Positions 58,583 through 64,000 of a DNA stretch of 64,000 bases are shown piece by piece (positions within the stretch are counted from its first letter, which is position 1; every line of letters starts with the position of its first letter). The notes below the pieces were generated by a model, which had not been told where the DNA came from, ran no database searches, and saw nothing but the letters and a program-made list of their open reading frames with translations. This DNA is from Phaeosphaeria sp. MPI-PUGE-AT-0046c (lineage: Eukaryota > Ascomycota > Dothideomycetes > Pleosporales > Phaeosphaeriaceae). The stretch covers positions 806,001-870,000 of the forward strand of contig JAGTJN010000013.1 of assembly GCA_020747045.1 (NCBI GenBank). The letters run 5' to 3'. The translations under genes were made by a program, and so were the position numbers.

Positions 58583-59207
58583 TATAAGGATTTAGGCTAA
58601 GGCTAATCCTATATAGTATCTAATTAGTTTTATCCTATATAATATAAGATAAACTCTCTATATATACTGTTCTGCTATATACTTAATTAATATAATTAAG
58701 TATATATTCCTTTTTAGCTATATTATATAGCGGGTAGAATCTATATTCTTATATTATACTTAATTATATTATTAGCTATTATAAGGTTATAAGTTCGAGT
58801 TATTAAGATATTATTCTGCTATAAGCCTCTAGGTTAGCTTAGCTAAGCTAACCCTACTAAGGGGTTAAGATATATATATATTAGCTATTAGCTAAAGCAG
58901 CCTAAAGTAATATAATATAGCGTAATATAGCGCAATATAATATTTATATATTATAGCTGCTAGAAGGTCTAGTCTATATACCTAAGTAGGTAGATATTAT
59001 AATATTATAGGTAACGCCTATAGAGAAGAGAGATATTATAAGGATTTAGGCTAAGACTAATTCTATATAGTATCTAATTAGTTTTATCCTATATAATATA
59101 AGATAAACTCTCTATATATACTATTCTGCTATATACTTAATTAATATAATTAAGTATATATTTCTTTTTAGCTATATTATATAGTAGGTAGAATCTATAT
59201 TCTTATA
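58583..59207 (+). mobile_element. Miniature LTR element (TRIM-like), nested in the chromovirus
   Basis: Two 171-bp direct repeats (58583-58753 and 59037-59207) enclose 283 bp with no coding capacity. The 5-bp duplication ATTAG flanks it (58578-58582 and 59208-59212). The LTRs differ at about six positions, all transitions. Size and structure fit terminal-repeat retrotransposons in miniature, which need the enzymes of another element to move. It lies between the RNase H and integrase parts of the chromovirus and so is younger. It keeps more CpG than its host element. Confidence 0.85.
58832..58853. repeat. Perfect 22-bp palindrome inside the miniature element
   Basis: The 22 bases beginning GGTTAGCTT and ending AAGCTAACC equal their own reverse complement. 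It sits in the internal region of the miniature LTR element, directly followed by a second short inverted pair (AACCC..GGGTT). Confidence 0.8.
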
Positions 59208-61138
59208 ATTAGGATATTTTAGTACCTAGAAGACTAAAGAAAAGCTTATATACTACTATATATAGAGAAAGATTTCTAAGGATATAGCTAACTACTATAA
59301 GAACTACCTTCTCTATTAAAGATTAGTAGTAGTAAAGTATAAACCTTATAAACTATTAGCTCTATTACTACCTCTAAAAGTAGTATAGGATAAAGTAACC
59401 TTTAATTTTATTATAGAACTCCCTCTAAGCAAGTTTTTAGGTATAGTCTATAATACTATTATAGTAGTTATATACTAACTAACTAAAATAGCTTATTATA
59501 TTCTAGTATATTTAGACTAGAATAGAATTAACCTAGCCTAAGTATAGATAAGAGAAGTAATTAGGCTATATAGAGTACTAAGTTATATTATTTCTAATAG
59601 AGGACCTCTAATAAATATAATATATTAGGAAATATTTAACTATTACTTAAACTTAAAAAGGGTTCTTATATCTACCTACTACCTAGAGATAGATAGCTAG
59701 ATAGAAAGATAAAACTAGATACTAGAATAGTATCTATATATCTACTGCACGCTTAAATAAGATAATTAGAGCTTCTAGATCTTAATTATAGAATTTATAT
59801 ATAATAATAGTATATATATAATAACTAAGGTTACTCCTTTCTATATAAACTATAGAATAGACCTAAGAAGTATAAATTAGCCTAAAATAGGCCTAGGTAA
59901 TAGAGAATCCTCTATAGTAGAGTCTTTAGTAGTAAAAGTTATTAACTTATAGTTAGAATATAAAAGAAAGATTATAGCAGCTAATACTTATTAAAAGAAA
60001 TATATAGATAAGAAAAGACTCTCTATTCTATTTAAGGTAGAAGATAGTATACTTATCTTAATACACTATATAAGGTCTTTCTAACTAAAGAAGAAACTAG
60101 ATTAGAAGTATATAGGCCTAGGTACTATTTTAGCCTAAATTAGACTATTAGTATTTAAAGTAGACCTCTCTAGCCTAAATAGTATCTACCTAGTATTCTA
60201 TATATTATTACTAGAACTATTTAAGTAAAGAGGTACTATTTAGTACCTAATAACCCCTATTATAGATACCTTATATATATATAGAGATAATATATATAAG
60301 GTAGAAGAAATACTAGAAAGAAGGTAAACTAAGAATAATTAGTAGGAATACTTAGTAAAATAGAAAAATTATAGATAGAAAGAGAACTTCTAGGAGCTAG
60401 GCCCTAATATCTCTATAAATATACTAAAAGTATTCTAGAAGAAAATAAATATCCTTCTAAAAAGATAATCTAAGCTAAAATAAGAGCCTAGGTACTAGAG
60501 ATAACTACTAATTTTAAAGGAGAAATAGAGTAAAATCCTCTAAGTTAAAGAAAATAGCTACCTTTACTAAACTTTTACCTAAAAAGATAGGTTTTTACTA
60601 GTATTTAATAATATAGTTATAAAGGTTAGAAAGAGGCCTTTATACTCTAGTTAGCAACTACCTATACTAAAGGAAGCTAAAAGATGCTAAATTAAGCTAC
60701 CTTAGGTTAAAATAGCTTAAAATAGCCTAAAACACCCTAAGATAGCCTAATACCTAAAAGAAGAAAAATAGAAAAAACTTACTAATCTAGGGGGGTAGAG
60801 TAGAGGTAATAGCTAAGGTTAGTAGAAAAGATTATTATATACTCTCCCCTTAGAGCTGGCTAGCGCGCTAGTATAGGTACCTAGCACTAAGTAAGGTAAG
60901 GTAAAAGTAGAAAATAAAGTAAAAGTAAAGAGAAGATTCTAGCCTAAAGAAGAATTATATTTACTATAGGTTAGTATAAGGTATAAAGGAGACTTAGAGC
61001 AGCCTTTTTTAGGCTAGAATAGCCCTCTTTAGGCTAGAATATCCTAAAATAACCTATTTTAGTACTACCTACCTCTATATAGTATATATTAACCTAATAT
61101 TAGTTAATAGGGTCTATTAACCCTAAGAAGAGAAGTAA

Positions 61139-61337
61139 TATAAGATATCTAGTAAAGGCTAGGTAAAGTAACCCTAGAATAGGTTAGGTTAAGCTTAGAT
61201 AAGTAAGACCTATATTATATAGATAATTACAACCTAAAATAGGTAGCAATTTATCTAAGTATATAATGCTATCCTATTCCTCCTTTAAGGTTATAAGGCT
61301 AATACTATCTACTCTATACCTCTACTAAATTCTTATA
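61139..61337 (+). repeat. 3' LTR of the chromovirus
   Basis: Collinear 199-bp partner of 54726-54924, preceded by a purine-rich tract and followed by the target duplication ATTAT. Confidence 0.9.
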
Positions 61338-61342
61338 ATTAT

Positions 61343-61650
61343 TATATACTCTTTCTAGTATAGGTAGAGAAGATAAAAGCCTATATAGCTTATAATAAGT
61401 AGAAGTTAATATCTAGTATAGTATATAGGATTAATAGTACTCTTCTATATCCTTTCTTATCTTTTTCTACTAATATTAATATTAAAGCTTCTAAATAGTC
61501 TTTCTAAACTTAAAATACCTTACTATAGAGTTATAGTATAATTCTTAAAGTACTCTTTACTTATCTTCTATAAATATAATATATAACTATAAGTAATAGA
61601 ATATACTTTATATTATAGGAGCAGCTAAAGGATAACTAGTAACTACTTAA
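61343..61650 (-). mobile_element. Older Ty3/gypsy element, integrase zinc-finger remnant
   Basis: On the minus strand, reading down from about 61560 to 61345, segments match the region just before an integrase core: YYNSIVRYFKFRKTI (the HHCC zinc finger with altered His and Cys), KKIRKDIEEYY, and LLSSLPILERV directly before the junction. Removing 54726-61342 (the chromovirus plus one target copy) puts this straight in front of the integrase core at 54720. The two pieces are one element split by the insertion. Confidence 0.65.
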
Positions 61651-61969
61651 ATATATAGGTAATATAATAATATTTAATACCTCTAATATAGGTAGTATAT
61701 AAGTTTTAAGTAGGTAACTTAAAGTAAAGACTAGTACTAAGAGAGTTTAGCTTCTTCTTAAGTAAGTATTATTAAGTTCTAATATAATACTCTTAAAATA
61801 ACTATTATAGAACCTCCTTCTATAGCTAGTATCTTAATAGCTTATTCTACTTTTAAAATCCTATTTCTAAGAAGAAAACTTATATAGAAAATAGCTTTTC
61901 TAAGGTTTACTATAAGTATATAAATTTTATATACTATATATATATATTTACTATATAATAAGTATACTA

Positions 61970-62658
61970 CGTTAGGAAAACTAAAAACCTGCGACTTTAG
62001 CGATTTTGTCGGAAGTTGTTATTTCTACCTACTTATTCTACCCGCCCTATCTAGCTAGATACTGTAATTACGTAATAAAAATAAAATAAAAATTATTCTT
62101 TAGCTTACGCTCTACAAAATAGCCTTTTTAGAAATTTTATAGCTTATATAAATAATCTACTATAATAGATAGAAGAAAATTCTTTAATATTCCTTACTAA
62201 GATAAATACTTGCTTAAGCTCTAGTATACTAGAAAGATAATATACTATATTTTTTTATTTTTTTAAACTAACTAAAGTATATATTTTAACTTTACAATAT
62301 TTCTATTACTAATAATACTAGTATACAGAACTTCAAATTATAAAGTAACTTGAGAGGAATTTTTTTAATTTTTTTTTAAAAAAGTCTCTAACTTTAAACC
62401 CTAATATCTCTAAAATTAAGCTAAATATAAAGATTCTAAATAAGCCATTTTTTAGAGAAAAAGTTAAAGAATATTTTATATTTTTAGTTTACTTACGTAA
62501 TTTGCAACTTAGGCGACTTAGGCGACTTACTAGCGGGTAGGCAGCGAAAATTTTAGACTGGGGCGACTTTATCGGAAATAGCAAATTACCTACTTAACTA
62601 AATCGCTAGCAAATCGCTAGCAACTTTATCTACCTAGCAATCTTTAGTTTTCCTAACG
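61970..62658. mobile_element. Non-autonomous TIR element, 689 bp, TA target
   Basis: Perfect 16-bp inverted ends, CGTTAGGAAAACTAAA at 61970-61985 and its inverse at 62643-62658, are each flanked by TA. The subterminal regions contain repeated GCGACTTA and TCGCTAGCAAA units. No transposase frame is visible. TA target and size suggest a Tc1/mariner-type MITE. It retains CpG and CpA steps at a visibly higher rate than its surroundings. Confidence 0.75.
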
Positions 62659-63899
62659 TAAGTATTATAGTAGATAAGTCTAGGTAAAAAAGGATTTCCT
62701 TATTAGCCTTCTATATTTAAAGTTAAGGTAAAGTAGAATTTCTATATTATTATTATTATAATTATTATTATTATAGAAATTCTTCCTAAAAGGTTTTCTT
62801 CTAGTAATACTTATTTATTATTATAATATTCTTAAGTTTAATTAATATCCTAACTTCTTTTCTTTATTTTTCTAAACCCTTAATACCCTTAACTTTTATA
62901 TATAGTATATAATCCTTACTTCTAAGATAGTTTTCTATTTAAAATCTAAGTATATTAAGAAGTTATATATATAGTATATAACTCTTTAAGTTTAACAATA
63001 ATAAGAAGTATATAAACTATATTATAGTAGTTATAACTTATATATACTATACCTAGAGTATTATTAATTAGAAAAAGTAGTATAATAAATCTAAGTACTA
63101 CTATTATAAGTATTACTCTAATAGTAACTATAGTAGTTATAATTTAGTAAGGTTTTTAGATAGTTTACCTTATATATACTTTAGCTAATTATTATAGCTA
63201 CTAAATAAGATAAATAAGTACCTTAATTATTTATACTAGCTTTATACTTACTATAATACTATAGTTACTAATACTATAGTAATTACTATAGGTATTAAGC
63301 TTATATACTATTAGTACTAGCTTAACTTAGAGCTATTCTACTACTACTATACTATATTATATACTAGTATACTAATTAGTATTACTACTTAAGTTTCTAC
63401 TACCTTACTTTAGTTTCTAAGGCTTATCCTTATTAAGTAGTACTATATTACTATAGCTTTAGAGCAGCTTATTATATATATAGCTTATATAGTAAGTACT
63501 TATTATATTTTCTATATATTTCTAGCTAATTACTTATAGGGTCCTAGTACTAGTACTAGAGAAAATAGTAATAACTCTTTTAATAACTCTTTTAAGGATA
63601 AGGCTCTACCTCCTATAAAGAAAGAAAAGAAGTAAGTAAAAGAGAAAGAAGAAGAAGAAGAAAAAGAGAAACTAGTAGTTAACCCTTTTATATATAGTAC
63701 TACTAAAGTATATTTAAGTTATAGCTATAGTAGTTCTTTAGTATATAGTAAGAGTATAAGTTTAAAAAAGTATAGAGCTTACTTTAATTCTTATATAAAA
63801 GAGTCTTTAAAAGATAGTAATTATAATAGATAAGCTTAAGGACTATTATAAGCTTTTTATTTATTTAAATATTTTTAAGTCTTTATAAAATATATATAA
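62659..63899. other. AT-rich degraded DNA, not assigned
   Basis: No element ends recognised. A purine-rich stretch at about 63620-63672 would encode a Lys/Glu-rich segment but is not recognised as a gene. Confidence 0.4.
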
Positions 63900-63901
63900 T
63901 A

Positions 63902-64000
63902 TAGGGGATAGGCAAGTAGCTAGAATAGGTAAGTAGCTAGCTCTGCTAAGACCCTACTAAAACTATAACTATCTATAGTATAATTATAATAAGTTAATAA
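63902..64000 (+). mobile_element. Second copy of the pogo/Fot1 element, cut by the window end
   Basis: From a TA at 63900-63901 to the last base, the sequence matches the inverse of the right end of the element at 50012-51876 for about 99 bases, including bases beyond the terminal inverted repeat. It is therefore the same end of another copy, in opposite orientation. Confidence 0.8.

Larger units (their letters stand above)
55380..60480 (+). pseudogene. Gag-Pol remnant of the chromovirus
   Basis: Recognisable segments follow in order. The CCHC zinc knuckle lies near 56081-56125, with cysteines now tyrosines (YYNY..Y). A protease-like ALIDRG motif is near 56332. The reverse transcriptase runs from about 57000 (IGALILFIKKKD, SLRLYIDYKGLNKVT, FYTKLDIREAYYRIRI) to YLDN at about 57355, the YxDD site altered by a transition. 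RNase H is near 57829 (ETYIEVDTLKGIILG). The integrase lies at about 59260-59900 (IISNRGPLINIIY, RVLISTYY). A chromodomain at about 60301-60450 reads VEEILERR, EYLVKxKNY, then ENF. Stops at former Gln, Arg and Trp codons are scattered everywhere, so nothing can be translated. Confidence 0.75.
54726..61337 (+). mobile_element. Ty3/gypsy chromovirus, full length, RIP-degraded
   Basis: This 6612-bp element is bounded by two 199-bp direct repeats and by the 5-bp target duplication ATTAT (54721-54725 and 61338-61342). It starts with TA and ends with TA, which is what TG..CA becomes after RIP. A purine-rich tract (AAGAAGAGAAG) stands just before the 3' LTR. Inside, in the plus frame, are remnants of Gag, zinc knuckle, protease, reverse transcriptase, RNase H, integrase and a chromodomain, in the Ty3 order. 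A younger 625-bp element is inserted at 58583. Confidence 0.9.
49150..64000. other. AT-rich, RIP-degraded transposon block
   Basis: Composition changes abruptly near 49150. To the end of the window the sequence is mostly A, T, CT and AG steps. CpA, TpG and CpG are nearly absent, while TpA is in great excess. This is the footprint of repeat-induced point mutation (CpA to TpA, both strands), here apparently with CpG also used up. No intact coding frame is present; glutamine, arginine and tryptophan codons of transposon genes are replaced by stops. The readable elements are listed separately. Confidence 0.9.

Noticed and set aside
58785..58815. tRNA-like B-box (GTTCGAGTT) in the miniature element, suggesting a SINE
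   Set aside because: No matching A-box or cloverleaf could be built around it, and the flanking direct repeats with target duplication point to an LTR element.
1..64000. tRNA, rRNA, CRISPR arrays and telomere repeats
   Set aside because: Looked for typical motifs (GGTTCGANTCC with a cloverleaf, conserved rRNA blocks, regularly spaced direct repeats, TTAGGG runs); none was convincing, and CRISPR is not expected in a fungus.

Overview
This window reads as nuclear DNA of a filamentous ascomycete (Pezizomycotina, most likely Dothideomycetes). The evidence is many short introns of 45-60 bp with GT..CTAAC..AG signals, families typical of these fungi (HET-domain NLR, CFEM, Hce2/Ecp2, UstYa/DUF3328, DUF7580 pseudokinase, fungal rhodopsin-domain proteins), and a block that looks fully degraded by repeat-induced point mutation (RIP). 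Exon joins below were worked out by hand from frame continuity, splice signals and family conservation.

Layout. 1-4335: 3' part of a rhodopsin-domain membrane protein, a START/SRPBCC-like gene with an in-frame stop, and a divergent pair matching the two halves of plant Tm-1. 4608-6029: GPI-anchored GH76 wall mannosidase. 6270-10175: gene graveyard (F-box-like remnant, broken secreted repeat protein, UstYa/DUF3328 pseudogene). 10538-17918: glycosylasparaginase, a multi-CBM18 chitin deacetylase, an uncertain small gene and a DUF7580-type pseudokinase. 19627-25127: weak hypothetical gene, a membrane protein with two tandem CFEM domains, a secreted single-CFEM protein and a small CYSTM-like protein. 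25933-29202: HET/NB-ARC/TPR NLR. 29887-34223: Hce2/Ecp2-like pseudogene, a MITE-like repeat, an SDR gene and a BBE oxidoreductase pseudogene. 37328-48653: SR splicing factor, intact BBE-type FAD oxidoreductase, second rhodopsin-domain protein, NAB2, protoporphyrinogen oxidase (HEM14) and a small membrane/coiled-coil protein.

From about 49150 to the end the sequence becomes very AT-rich and almost lacks CpA, TpG and CpG. Despite the decay, a nested transposon stack can be read. There is a pogo/Fot1 DNA transposon (about 50012-51876) with a second copy entering at the right edge. A Ty3/gypsy chromovirus (54726-61337) has 199-bp LTRs and an ATTAT target duplication, and it sits inside the integrase of an older minus-strand gypsy element. 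A 625-bp miniature LTR element (58583-59207, duplication ATTAG) is nested in the chromovirus, and a solo LTR of the same family lies at 52913-53085 (duplication ACTAA). A 689-bp TIR element lies at 61970-62658.

The genes do not form one obvious pathway. They group into wall and surface functions (GH76, chitin deacetylase, CFEM proteins), self/non-self recognition (HET-NLR, pseudokinase), secreted candidate effectors, many of them broken, and conserved housekeeping genes (SR protein, NAB2, HEM14) next to the AT-rich block. RIP-like stop mutations also occur in single-copy-looking genes far from that block.
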